Shown one piece after another: positions 16,948 through 24,669 of a stretch of DNA of 33,765 nucleotides (the stretch's first letter is position 1; each line of letters starts with the position of its first letter). The translations under genes were made by a program, and so were the position numbers. The notes beneath the pieces were generated by a model. That model was not told the origin of the DNA. It did no database searches and saw only the letters and a list, made by a program, of their open reading frames with translations. The stretch covers positions 1 to 33,765 of the forward strand of contig CAAFXG010000041.1 of the NCBI GenBank assembly GCA_900766925.1. Reading direction: 5' to 3'. The DNA is from Lachnospiraceae bacterium (GTDB lineage Bacteria > Bacillota > Clostridia > Lachnospirales > Lachnospiraceae).

Positions 16948-17760
16948 TTACTGTGCAGCAAAAACCGATGCTGTTCTTCTTCCGAAATTAAGTGCTTCCT
17001 GATGTGAACTGAAGAAAATATCAATTCTGTTACCTGTTATGGCACTACCTCTATCTTCAACCGTATACACCTGTCCATTAATTATAAGCTGTGTGCCAAA
17101 TGCATATCCGGCCGGTGCAGCAATTGTCCTTCCGGCAGTTGCAGTCGTTCCACTTGCTGTTGTAGGATTTTCCATGTTACTGTATGCACCACAACAGATT
17201 GGACATGCACAATAACCGGTAAGCACAAAATCACCTAAATAAGTATAATTGCCATTTGCATCTGCATATGTAGGTGCAACCGAAGGTGCATTAACATTTA
17301 TAACAGGTGCAACAGGATTAGGATCAATCTCAGGTCCGACATGCTTAGCTGTCAACGCCTCAAGAGCTGCCTGATCCTTTCTACTCTTGTTCTGTGCCTT
17401 TGCAGCAAGAATCTCATCTATTTGTTTTTCTGTTTTTTCAAGCTGAGCTAATTTGTCAGTATCATAGCTTACTGTCAGCATATCATCATAGCTTATACAA
17501 GCTACATCAAAAGTATTTCCTGCAAATGCTTCCTTTTCCTGTGCAACATCCGAAAGAGTCATCATAACACCCACCGAAGTATCCTTGTTATTTGCACGTT
17601 CTACCAAAGACACTGTACAAACCACACACATAGCTGCCACGACAGCTACCGAGCCGGCTACCTTGTAATGCTCTAAAACGAATTCCTTTGCAACATCCCT
17701 TGCATTAGCAAAATCAAATTGTTTGAACTTTTCCTTGAGTTTATCAAAGCTCAATTTCAT
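16948..17760 (-). CDS. Membrane-anchored 3D-domain cell-wall protein
   Basis: A 270-residue exported protein. It has a cytoplasmic N-terminus of about 32 residues, a membrane segment at about 33-54, a coiled-coil-like stretch near 95-145 (KLAQLEKTEKQIDEILAAK), a proline/valine-rich linker, and a C-terminal 3D domain from about 175 (TGYCACPICCG, TASGTTATAGRTIAAP, VEDRGSAI, GNRIDIFF). The 3D domain, named for three aspartates, has a double-psi beta-barrel fold related to lytic transglycosylases, as in Bacillus YocH and stationary-phase wall hydrolases. A role in peptidoglycan turnover is an inference. A TTGACC-17-TATAAT promoter precedes it, and it shares a 293-base divergent region with the AP2/HNH-like gene. 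Confidence 0.88.
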   Translation of the reverse strand: MKLSFDKLKEKFKQFDFANARDVAKEFVLEHYKVAGSVAVVAAMCVVCTVSLVERANNKDTSVGVMMTLSDVAQEKEAFAGNTFDVACISYDDMLTVSYDTDKLAQLEKTEKQIDEILAAKAQNKSRKDQAALEALTAKHVGPEIDPNPVAPVINVNAPSVAPTYADANGNYTYLGDFVLTGYCACPICCGAYSNMENPTTASGTTATAGRTIAAPAGYAFGTQLIINGQVYTVEDRGSAITGNRIDIFFSSHQEALNFGRRTASVFAAQ

Positions 17761-17829
17761 ATAATCACCTCTGTGTGAAATTTCCTTTTCGAAATTGTTA
17801 CAATTCCGTTACATCTTTCGCACAATGAA

Positions 17830-17858
17830 ATTATATGTTAGAACCTTAATATGGTCAA
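17830..17858 (-). promoter_or_regulatory. Likely promoter of the 3D-domain gene
   Basis: On the minus strand TTGACC (17853-17858) and TATAAT (17830-17835) are 17 bases apart. The start of transcription would be near 17823, about 60 bases before the ATG. It lies 56 bases from the nearest TTTA-N6-TAAA box. Confidence 0.75.
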
Positions 17859-17913
17859 GCATTTTTGTAAACTTTAATCATTATGCACAATTAATTTCGT
17901 TGTTTTTGTATAT

Positions 17914-18027
17914 TTTAACGGAGTAAAATCATATACTTCTCAACATCTATATTTACTGGACTAAAATTTAATTTTCATTTATACTCATAATGTAGAGGCA
18001 AATCCAGTTATAGTTTAACGGGATAAA
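17914..18027. promoter_or_regulatory. Three TTTA-N6-TAAA boxes in the divergent region
   Basis: TTTAACGGAGTAAA (17914-17927), TTTACTGGACTAAA (17952-17965) and TTTAACGGGATAAA (18014-18027) share TTTA-(A/C)-(C/T)-GG-(A/G)-N-TAAA, with start-to-start spacings of 38 and 62 bases. A weaker inverted match lies at 17999-18012. All lie just upstream of the AP2/HNH-like gene, and the third is 26 bases before its start codon. They look like repeated operators, perhaps for that protein itself; this is inference. Confidence 0.55.
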
Positions 18028-18053
18028 TATTAGATTTTATTTGGGACGAAGAT

Positions 18054-18860
18054 ATGAATAACAATACCGGTATATACGAAACAACCTTGAAAAACGGAGT
18101 CAGAAGCTACAGGGTTTCAATTACCTATCGCAGAAAGCATATAAGCCTTGGAAGCTTTTGTTCCTGCGAAAAAGCTAAACAGGTATATAGTGAGGCTCGT
18201 AAAATCATTGATATGAATACTATCACACCAGAGGATTATTCTGATGACCTTGCTCTTCCACACGACAAATTTATTTCTATTGTTAACCTGAAGAATAACG
18301 GTCTGTATTTTCATACTCCAATTTACCTTAGGAAACAGTATTTTGAATACTATCTTAGGCCTGAACAGATTCTAAAATTTGACAGAGATGATTTGTTTTT
18401 TTATTCAGCCCACAAAATACAGCAGCGTGGCGGATATTTATTTGTAAGTGATTATGGCAGCCAATACAAAATACTTGGCCGATACGGAATCAAACCTTTC
18501 GCTGTGTATGGAAGGGATTATATAATGATTAACGGAGACAGAAACGATTATCGTTATTCGAATATCAGGATTCTCAACAACTATACCGGTGTTTTACAAG
18601 AAGGTAACTCATACACTGCCCTGATACATATTAACGGAAACTATATAATAGGAAGATATGCTTCTGAAATCACGGCAGCAATTGCATATAATAAAGCCGT
18701 TGACACATTACATGCAAACGGCTTTACAAAAGCATACCTGAAAAATTATATTGTTTCCCTTTCTAAGGATGATTATCTAAAATTGTATAACTCGATTTCT
18801 ATCTCACCAAAGCTTGCGCAACTGACATCACCAGATAGCGCAAAGCTCATACCGGATTAA
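18054..18860 (+). CDS. AP2/HNH-like DNA-binding protein with apparently lost nuclease residues
   Basis: A 268-residue protein. Residues about 5-52 (GIYET, YRVSITYRRKHISLGSF, then a helix) and about 176-225 (TGVLQEGNSYTALI, GNYIIGRYASEITAAIAYNKA) both resemble AP2-type DNA-binding domains. Between them, about 105-175, is a stretch like the HNH part of AP2-HNH homing endonucleases, ending in INGDRNDYRYSNIR. In active relatives as I know them, this reads DHINGD...DNRxxNLR; here the DH pair is replaced by IM, and the earlier LHR-like site reads LGR. So the nuclease is probably dead and the protein may be a domesticated regulator. It is alone on the plus strand, divergent from the 3D-domain gene. 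Ribosome site GGGACGA is weak. Confidence 0.65.
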   Translation: MNNNTGIYETTLKNGVRSYRVSITYRRKHISLGSFCSCEKAKQVYSEARKIIDMNTITPEDYSDDLALPHDKFISIVNLKNNGLYFHTPIYLRKQYFEYYLRPEQILKFDRDDLFFYSAHKIQQRGGYLFVSDYGSQYKILGRYGIKPFAVYGRDYIMINGDRNDYRYSNIRILNNYTGVLQEGNSYTALIHINGNYIIGRYASEITAAIAYNKAVDTLHANGFTKAYLKNYIVSLSKDDYLKLYNSISISPKLAQLTSPDSAKLIPD

Positions 18861-18878
18861 CATATAAGCAACAAGACA

Positions 18879-19814
18879 TTACAAATTGTCAATTAATGCC
18901 CTCAATTCATCAAATGTCTCAACCTGATTCATTCCGGCTCTTAATTTGGCTGAATCCGGTAATCCCTGCGTATACCATGCAACATGCTTACGCATCTCAT
19001 GTATTCCGGTATAAGCGCCCTTATATTCAATCATCATCCCGGCATGTCTTAACATCATAGCCTTTATCTCACTAATATCAGGCCTTGATAAGTGCTCTCC
19101 TGTTCTAAGGAAGTGCTTTATTTCCTTGAATATCCATGGGTTACCTTTAGCGGCACGACCTATCATGACACTGTCACAGCCAGTCTCCCGTTTCATCCGT
19201 ATAACATCCTCACCGCATGTAATGTCACCGTTTCCTATTACAGGAACACTTACACTCTCCTTTACCTTCCTGATAATATCCCAATCAGCTTTTCCCTGAT
19301 AATACTGCTCTCTGCTTCTCCCATGAACTGCAATAGCCGATACACCCGCCTGCTCAGCAATTTTAGCGACCTCAGGAGCATTCAGATTGTCCTGATTGAA
19401 GCCCGCACGTATTTTTATTGTAATAGGGAGCCTGCAATGGTTAACCATTGCATTTACTATCTCACCAATCAGTTCAGGATTTTTCATCAGTGCAGAACCT
19501 TCACCATTATTAACAATCTTTGGGACAGGGCATCCCATATTTACATCAATAAAAGCAAAGCCCCTGTCCTCAATACGTTTTGCCTGTTCAGCCATGAGAA
19601 GCGGTTCACTTCCAAATATCTGAACGCCAATCGGGGCCTCCCTTTCCTCCGTCATAAGAAGAGGTCCGGTATTCTTATTATTGTAATACATTCCCTTAGC
19701 ACTTATCATTTCCGTGTAAAGAACATCACAGCCCTGTTCCTTACACAACAAACGAAAAGGCAGGTCGCAAATACCTGCCATAGGTGCCAGAATAATTTTA
19801 TTCTTAAAATCCAT
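18879..19814 (-). CDS. dusB: tRNA-dihydrouridine synthase B
   Basis: FMN enzyme reducing uridine to dihydrouridine in tRNA. The 311-residue protein begins with ILAPMAGICDLPFR, has the catalytic cysteine in NMGCPVPKIVNNGEGSALM (about residues 97-115), and the FMN-binding GRSREQYYQGKADW and GNGDI further on. The ATG at 19814 is used because AGGAG lies nine bases upstream; a TTG one codon earlier is less likely. It is the last gene of the dapA operon as read here, 37 bases after coaX. Confidence 0.96.
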   Translation of the reverse strand: MDFKNKIILAPMAGICDLPFRLLCKEQGCDVLYTEMISAKGMYYNNKNTGPLLMTEEREAPIGVQIFGSEPLLMAEQAKRIEDRGFAFIDVNMGCPVPKIVNNGEGSALMKNPELIGEIVNAMVNHCRLPITIKIRAGFNQDNLNAPEVAKIAEQAGVSAIAVHGRSREQYYQGKADWDIIRKVKESVSVPVIGNGDITCGEDVIRMKRETGCDSVMIGRAAKGNPWIFKEIKHFLRTGEHLSRPDISEIKAMMLRHAGMMIEYKGAYTGIHEMRKHVAWYTQGLPDSAKLRAGMNQVETFDELRALIDNL

Positions 19815-19851
19815 CAATAAAATCTCCTGTATTTTTCGTTTAAATTACAAG

Positions 19852-20616
19852 CTACTGTTTTTCATATATCAGCCTTAGTCCCTGCAGGGTCAGATTCGGA
19901 TCATATATATCTATCTTATCCGTATTTTCTGAGATAAGCTTACCCAGACCTCCGGTTGCTACAACCTTAATATCGGATAGTCCGGATGCCTCCTTCATCT
20001 TCTTTATGATATATTCCGTCTGACCGATATAACCGTAGAATATACCGGCCTGCATGGATGAAACCGTATCCTTTGCAAGAATTGTGTCCGGCTTTTTAAT
20101 TTCAATCTCCGGCAGCTTTGCAGCACCCGTCCAGAGAGCACTTGCAGCAAGTCTTATTCCCGGAGAAGTAACCCCTGAATTAAAGCTTCCATCAGCCAGA
20201 ACCAAATCGTGGGTTGTCGCAGTACCAAAATCTATTACAATAACAGGGCCTCCATAAATCTCATATGCAGCCACGGCATCAACCAACCTGTCGGCACCGA
20301 GAGCTTTGGGATTAGGTATTGTTACATTTATACCGGTTTTAATTCCCGGTGCAACAATAACGGGGTTAATATGAAGATATTTTATAATACCACTGGTGAG
20401 TGAGTGCATCACATTCGGAACAACCGATGCTATTATGACCGCATCAATATCCGACATTTTCATTCCCTTTATACTCAGCCAGTCTCCAAAAAGCATACCA
20501 TACTCATCTGATGTCCTCGAAATACCTGTTGTCATACGAAATGTATTCACAAGATTATTTCCATCAAAAAGTCCTACTGTAATATTGGTATTTCCTACGT
20601 CAATTGCAAATAACAT
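19852..20616 (-). CDS. coaX: Type III pantothenate kinase
   Basis: First step of coenzyme A synthesis, phosphorylating pantothenate. The 254-residue length is typical. The ASKHA-fold phosphate loop MLFAIDVGNTNITVGLFD is at the N-terminus, PKALGADRLVDAVAA lies near 104-118, the VIDFGTATTHDLV segment is near 127-140, and VVATGGLGKLI is near 223. The ATG at 20616 has GGAGG five bases upstream, better than an earlier in-frame GTG at 20628. It lies 30 bases after the DUF6145-like gene. Confidence 0.96.
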   Translation of the reverse strand: MLFAIDVGNTNITVGLFDGNNLVNTFRMTTGISRTSDEYGMLFGDWLSIKGMKMSDIDAVIIASVVPNVMHSLTSGIIKYLHINPVIVAPGIKTGINVTIPNPKALGADRLVDAVAAYEIYGGPVIVIDFGTATTHDLVLADGSFNSGVTSPGIRLAASALWTGAAKLPEIEIKKPDTILAKDTVSSMQAGIFYGYIGQTEYIIKKMKEASGLSDIKVVATGGLGKLISENTDKIDIYDPNLTLQGLRLIYEKQ

Positions 20617-20646
20617 CTTATCCTCCACACCTTGTAAAGCCTGATA

Positions 20647-20961
20647 CTAAAAAAATGCCTCAAAATATTGCTCCAGTTGCTCAAACAGCTCCTTCTTGCT
20701 TTCCTGAAGCTGTTTTATCTTCAGTACACTTCCAATTTCATCATACAGGATATCTTCCTCATATGCCTCTGTCTTAATTTGAAGTGAACCCTCCTGATCA
20801 AACTCCAATATGATTATTCCGCCTACATCCTCTGTAAACAATACACACATTATCTGCAGCTCTTGTTTTACGGCATCCGGCAAATTGTTAAAGTCTTCAT
20901 TTAAATAGTATTTTTGTGCATACTTTGATGCACTACACAATACAATGTTATCCTGATACAT
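20647..20961 (-). CDS. DUF6145-like small protein
   Basis: A 104-residue acidic protein of unknown function. Seen: IVLCSASKYAQKYYLNEDF at the N-terminus, a central LQIMCVLFTEDVGGIIILEFD segment and a C-terminal helix (LKIKQLQESKKELFEQLEQYFEAFF). It resembles the DUF6145 family, which I associate with Lachnospiraceae; this is from memory. It sits tightly between dapB (18 bases) and coaX (30 bases), with AAAGGAGA before its ATG, so it is clearly expressed with them. No catalytic motif is visible. Confidence 0.8.
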   Translation of the reverse strand: MYQDNIVLCSASKYAQKYYLNEDFNNLPDAVKQELQIMCVLFTEDVGGIIILEFDQEGSLQIKTEAYEEDILYDEIGSVLKIKQLQESKKELFEQLEQYFEAFF

Positions 20962-20979
20962 AAAGTTCTCCTTTTACGT

Positions 20980-21735
20980 TCAGCCAATTACATCCGCCAT
21001 GTCGTACATTCCTGCCGGTTTTCCTGCCAGAAACTTACCGGCCTCAACAGCACCCTTTGCGAACACTGACTTGGAATAAGCCGTATGCTTTATCTCAATT
21101 ACCTCATCAATTCCTGCAAATATTACCTCATGCTCTCCAACTATTGTTCCACCTCTTACAGCAGAAATACCCAGCTCCTTCTTATCACGCTTCTTACGTA
21201 CCTGTGAGCGGTCATATACATATTCATACTCATTATTACGCGCCTGATTAATTGAATCAGCCAGTGCAAGGGCTGTACCGGAAGGTGCATCTACCTTCTG
21301 ATTATGATGCTTTTCTACTATTTCTATATCATAGCCTGCCGGTGCGAATACATTGGCAGCATCCACAAGCAGCTTCATAATGGTATTAATTCCAAGGCTC
21401 ATATTAGCAGACTTAAGTATTGCAACCTTCTCTGAGGCTATAGCAACCTTATTAAGCTGCTCAGGACTTAAGCCTGTCGTACAAAGAACAAGCGGAATCT
21501 GCTTCGCCACAGAATAATCAATAAGCTTATCAACTGCTGCCGCTGCTGCAAAATCTATTATTACATCAGCTTCAACATTACAGGCATCAATATCTGTAAA
21601 AACAGGATAACCATTATCTCTATTGTCAACTACATCTATACCTGCAACTATCTGAACCTGGTCATCTTCCCTGCATATTCCCGTAATAACCTGACCCATC
21701 TTACCGTTGCAGCCATGCATGATTATCTTTGTCAT
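20980..21735 (-). CDS. dapB: 4-hydroxy-tetrahydrodipicolinate reductase
   Basis: Second step of the lysine/diaminopimelate branch, using NAD(P)H. The 251-residue protein has the nucleotide-binding HGCNGKMGQVI at residues 7-17, the active-site EKHHNQKVDAPSGTAL near 140-155, and the C-terminal HTAYSKSVFAKGA motif. AGGAGG lies before the ATG. It follows dapA by 35 bases and is under the same lysine riboswitch. Confidence 0.98.
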   Translation of the reverse strand: MTKIIMHGCNGKMGQVITGICREDDQVQIVAGIDVVDNRDNGYPVFTDIDACNVEADVIIDFAAAAAVDKLIDYSVAKQIPLVLCTTGLSPEQLNKVAIASEKVAILKSANMSLGINTIMKLLVDAANVFAPAGYDIEIVEKHHNQKVDAPSGTALALADSINQARNNEYEYVYDRSQVRKKRDKKELGISAVRGGTIVGEHEVIFAGIDEVIEIKHTAYSKSVFAKGAVEAGKFLAGKPAGMYDMADVIG

Positions 21736-21770
21736 TGTATTTCCTCCTAATTTGCGGTCAAATGTATATA

Positions 21771-22655
21771 TTATAAAACACCAAAATCTTTCATTGCCTT
21801 TTCAAGCTTTGCACAGTGCTCCGGCTCAATCTCTGTAAGAGGCATCCTCAAATTACCCGCACAAAGCCCTTTAAGTTCAACTGCCTTCTTAACCGGAATA
21901 GGATTAACCTCACAGAATAATGCATCACACAGAGGAATTGCCTTAAGCTGGATATCACATGCAGTCTTAACATCACCATCAAGATACTTCTGAACCATAT
22001 CATGCGTCTCCTTTGGTGCAACATTGGCGAGTACTGAAATTACTCCTTTTCCACCAAGAGAAAGAATAGGAATAACCTGATCATCATTACCTGAGTACAA
22101 ATCAATACATCCGTCAGCCAGGCTCATAAGTCTTGCAACCTGTGAAAGATTACCTGTTGCCTCCTTAATTGCCACGATATTTTCAACATTCTTCGCGAGA
22201 TATACTGCTGTCTCCGGCAGAATATTTGTGCCTGTCCTGCTTGGAACATTATACATAATTATTGGAAGAGACACACTGTTGGCAATAGCTGTATAATGAG
22301 CAATCAAGCCCTTCTGAGTCGCTTTATTGTAATAAGGGGTGACAACAAGAAGTCCATCAACACCATACTTTTCTGCTTCCTGGGAAAGATAAATCGCAGT
22401 TTCTGTACAGTTTGAACCGGTACCCGCTACAACAGGAATTCTCTTTGCAACTACCTCTGCACAAAATCTGATACACTCCAAATGCTCCTCATGGGTAAGC
22501 GTCGAAGACTCACCTGTAGTTCCGCATACAATTATACAATCAGTTCCATTGGCAATCTGATACTCTATGAGATTTCTGAACTGATCATAATCAACCTCAC
22601 CATTTGCCTTAAATGGTGTAACAATTGCAACACCTGAACCAGTAAAAATAGCCAT
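21771..22655 (-). CDS. dapA: 4-hydroxy-tetrahydrodipicolinate synthase
   Basis: Condenses pyruvate and aspartate semialdehyde, opening the diaminopimelate/lysine branch. The 294-residue length is normal. The Schiff-base lysine is in VAIKEATGN (about residue 164), the active-site tyrosine in MYNVPSRTG (about 136), and GTTGESSTLTHEEH lies near 46-59. AGGAGG precedes the ATG. It is the first gene of dapA-dapB-DUF6145-coaX-dusB, and its leader of about 310 bases carries a consensus promoter, an L-box riboswitch and a terminator. Confidence 0.98.
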   Translation of the reverse strand: MAIFTGSGVAIVTPFKANGEVDYDQFRNLIEYQIANGTDCIIVCGTTGESSTLTHEEHLECIRFCAEVVAKRIPVVAGTGSNCTETAIYLSQEAEKYGVDGLLVVTPYYNKATQKGLIAHYTAIANSVSLPIIMYNVPSRTGTNILPETAVYLAKNVENIVAIKEATGNLSQVARLMSLADGCIDLYSGNDDQVIPILSLGGKGVISVLANVAPKETHDMVQKYLDGDVKTACDIQLKAIPLCDALFCEVNPIPVKKAVELKGLCAGNLRMPLTEIEPEHCAKLEKAMKDFGVL

Positions 22656-22697
22656 AATACTTTCCTCCTAAAAACTTATAAATTTTGCTTCGGGTAG

Positions 22698-22727
22698 AAA
22701 AAAAGGTTGACACATATAGTGCCAACC
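22698..22727 (-). terminator. Riboswitch-controlled terminator before dapA
   Basis: On the minus strand GGTTGGCAC pairs with GTGTCAACC (one G-T wobble) around a 5-base loop and is followed by seven T residues. It sits between the lysine riboswitch and dapA, 43 bases before the ATG, as expected of the expression platform. Confidence 0.88.
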
Positions 22728-22740
22728 CGAAATAAATCCC

Positions 22741-22925
22741 TTATTATTCCTCAAGTAGCACTCCATCTTACGATGACAGTCATACAGCTCTTAACTGCAC
22801 ACCCAGGAAAATGGTCCTTAGACAACCACTCCCCTTCGGCAATATACCCTTTCATCCATGTTCATCTGATCTAAGTCATCCCACGGGTTACTGATGAATA
22901 CTGCGCCTCTACCCATATTATTACT
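22741..22925 (-). ncRNA. Lysine riboswitch (L box)
   Basis: Minus-strand sequence elements match the lysine riboswitch in order: AGAGGCGCAG (22901-22910), the TCAGTAA turn region, TGAAAGGG then GCCGAAGGGG (22831-22840), CCTGGG, and ACTGTC (22775-22780). Lysine binding would favour the downstream terminator and shut off dapA. The outer stem is hard to place by eye: GGGTAG can pair with CTACTT only if a small CATC-GTAA-GATG hairpin is extruded next to ACTGTC. Boundaries are therefore approximate. Confidence 0.9.
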
Positions 22926-22972
22926 ATAATAATTCATCTCTGACAAATCGTCAGTCCCTGTTTAATGAACTG

Positions 22973-23001
22973 ATTATATCACTGTGATATACATCTGTCA
23001 A
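22973..23001 (-). promoter_or_regulatory. Consensus promoter of the dapA operon
   Basis: On the minus strand TTGACA (22996-23001) and TATAAT (22973-22978) are exactly 17 bases apart, a perfect match to the housekeeping consensus. Transcription should start near 22966, upstream of the riboswitch. A small CTGAC-loop-GTCAG hairpin (22940-22954) then opens the leader. Confidence 0.88.
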
Positions 23002-23024
23002 TTACTTCTATTCAGAGCTATCCA

Positions 23025-23654
23025 TTACTCAAGACATTCCATCTTACTAACAGAAACCTCGTAAGCCACCTTGTTTACAATCTCGTCGCTTCCAACCTTC
23101 TTCTGATACTCGCGACTTTGAATTCTTCCCCACACAGCAACATGTTCACCCACAGCAAGCTTACCTGCAAATCTTGCATTTCTTCCCCAGCAAATGCAAG
23201 GTATGTAATCAGATTTGCCATACGCTCTGTTAACTGCAAGCAAAATATCTGCTATTTCTCTTCCCAGAGGAGTCATTCTATAGATTGGCTCTTTGCATAT
23301 GTATCCATCCAGATAAATTTGATTTGGCTTATTCTCTCTGTCATCCTCTTCACTTATAACCTCAATTTCTCTGACAAACACTGAAAGAATCAATCTGTTT
23401 TTATTTTCTTCGTGCTTGTTGTAAGAACGAAATTGTCCTTTTGCCAGCACCTTCTCACCAATATGCGAATGTTCCACGTCAAATAACCTGTCAGAAACCA
23501 TGAGCGGTATTACATCATGTGCATCACTGAGTCTGCTGACAATCAAATCAACCATATAAAATCCTTCCCCAAAGATTTCATGGCTGAATCTGAAGTCCGA
23601 TACGATTTCTCCTGCTACTACTACCTGATTGTTGTTTAAAATTTTCTCTGTCAT
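23025..23654 (-). CDS. Two-OB-fold SSB-like single-stranded DNA-binding protein
   Basis: A 209-residue protein with two OB-fold segments: residues about 8-95 (VVVAGEIVSDFRFSHE, HIGEKVLAKGQFRSY) and about 110-205 (IYLDGYICKEPIYRMTPLGREIADILLAVNR, PCICWGRNARFAGKLAVGEHVAVWGRIQSREY). The second half is clearly SSB-like. It lacks the long acidic C-terminal tail of canonical SSB, so it is probably not the main replicative SSB. GGAGGAAG precedes the ATG. An 8-bp perfect hairpin lies just upstream. It stands between the dap leader and the RNA methyltransferase gene. Confidence 0.8.
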   Translation of the reverse strand: MTEKILNNNQVVVAGEIVSDFRFSHEIFGEGFYMVDLIVSRLSDAHDVIPLMVSDRLFDVEHSHIGEKVLAKGQFRSYNKHEENKNRLILSVFVREIEVISEEDDRENKPNQIYLDGYICKEPIYRMTPLGREIADILLAVNRAYGKSDYIPCICWGRNARFAGKLAVGEHVAVWGRIQSREYQKKVGSDEIVNKVAYEVSVSKMECLE

Positions 23655-23678
23655 TTTTCTTCCTCCCTCATACTATAT

Positions 23679-23703
23679 GTTCACTGCCGACAAATCAGTG
23701 AAC
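23679..23703 (-). promoter_or_regulatory. Hairpin just upstream of the SSB-like gene
   Basis: GTTCACTG (23679-23686) pairs perfectly with CAGTGAAC (23696-23703) around a 9-base loop, about ten bases before the SSB-like gene's ribosome binding site. It could be an operator or a 5'-UTR element. The remainder of 23704-23833 shows no gene and no clear promoter. Confidence 0.4.
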
Positions 23704-23833
23704 CTTTCGTGTACACATAGGTATATCTTTTGTTATTCCAATCATGTAAATGATAAATCCATTTCCCCAACATGATCTCTTACCTTTGTGTATTACTATA
23801 TATATTCGGGGTTTTGCATTTTATTCCAAAAAT

Positions 23834-24613
23834 TTAAGAAAATTTTCTCTGTCTGAGCACTTCATAGGAAATAACAGCAGTTGAAGTCGCCGCATTTAGA
23901 GACTCAACCTTTCCAAGCATAGGAATTCTCAATAACACATCTGCTTTAGCACTTACCTTGTCACTGAGCCCGTTCCCTTCATTGCCTATCAGAAAACCGC
24001 ATGGAATGGAAAAATCTCTGTCAAAGAATGTATATCCTTTCAGATGTGCACCATAAATTGTGACATTTCTTCCCTTAAGAATATCAATTTGACCCGGCAA
24101 ATCATCCGTGACATATACCGGCATACGGAATATTGAGCCCATCGTGGACCTTACAACCTTAGGATTGTATATATCCACCGAATCACTGCTCATAACAATA
24201 CCTGTCACTCCGGCCGCCTCTGCCGTTCTTAGTATTGTCCCAAGATTCCCGGGGTCCTGCAGCTTTTCAATTATAAGAATAAATGGCTTATCCCCAAAGA
24301 CATCCTCAAGCTCATATTGTCTGATTTTGGCAAGTGCCATGATTCCCTGTGGTGAACCCGTATCTGACATAGAATCAAATACCTGACTCTTAACCTCATA
24401 AATTACCCCGTCCGGCACGTTTTTAAGAAAATCCTCGTATCTGTACCTGCTATCCTCAGAAACATATATTTCCTCAAGTATATCAGCCGGTATTTCACGT
24501 ACCATCCTTATACCTTCCACAACATAAACGCCCTGATTTTTACGCTCTCTGGATGATTTTATTAATTTTTTAATTCTTTTAACACGCTCATTAGAAGATG
24601 ACGTAATTAACAT
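23834..24613 (-). CDS. TrmH-family (SPOUT) RNA methyltransferase
   Basis: Probably methylates a ribose in rRNA or tRNA using S-adenosylmethionine. The 259-residue protein has an N-terminal substrate-binding region (SNERVKRIKKL, VVEGIRMV) and a C-terminal SPOUT knot domain with its three motifs: EKLQDPGNLGTILRTAEAAG, FLIGNEGNGL and IPMLGKVESLNAATSTAV. The exact RNA target is unknown; RlmB-like and TsnR-like proteins share these motifs. The ATG at 24613 has AGGG seven bases upstream; an earlier in-frame GTG at 24628 overlaps that site. It follows dnaE by 56 bases. Confidence 0.93.
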   Translation of the reverse strand: MLITSSSNERVKRIKKLIKSSRERKNQGVYVVEGIRMVREIPADILEEIYVSEDSRYRYEDFLKNVPDGVIYEVKSQVFDSMSDTGSPQGIMALAKIRQYELEDVFGDKPFILIIEKLQDPGNLGTILRTAEAAGVTGIVMSSDSVDIYNPKVVRSTMGSIFRMPVYVTDDLPGQIDILKGRNVTIYGAHLKGYTFFDRDFSIPCGFLIGNEGNGLSDKVSAKADVLLRIPMLGKVESLNAATSTAVISYEVLRQRKFS

Positions 24614-24669
24614 AATTTTACCCTGCACTATAATTCTATACTATAAATGTGTCTAAACTGTATCATTGA

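Noticed and set aside
19092..19820. A 242-codon open frame on the plus strand
   Set aside because: It lies wholly antisense to dusB, whose motifs are clear, has no family resemblance and no ribosome site; it is a shadow frame.
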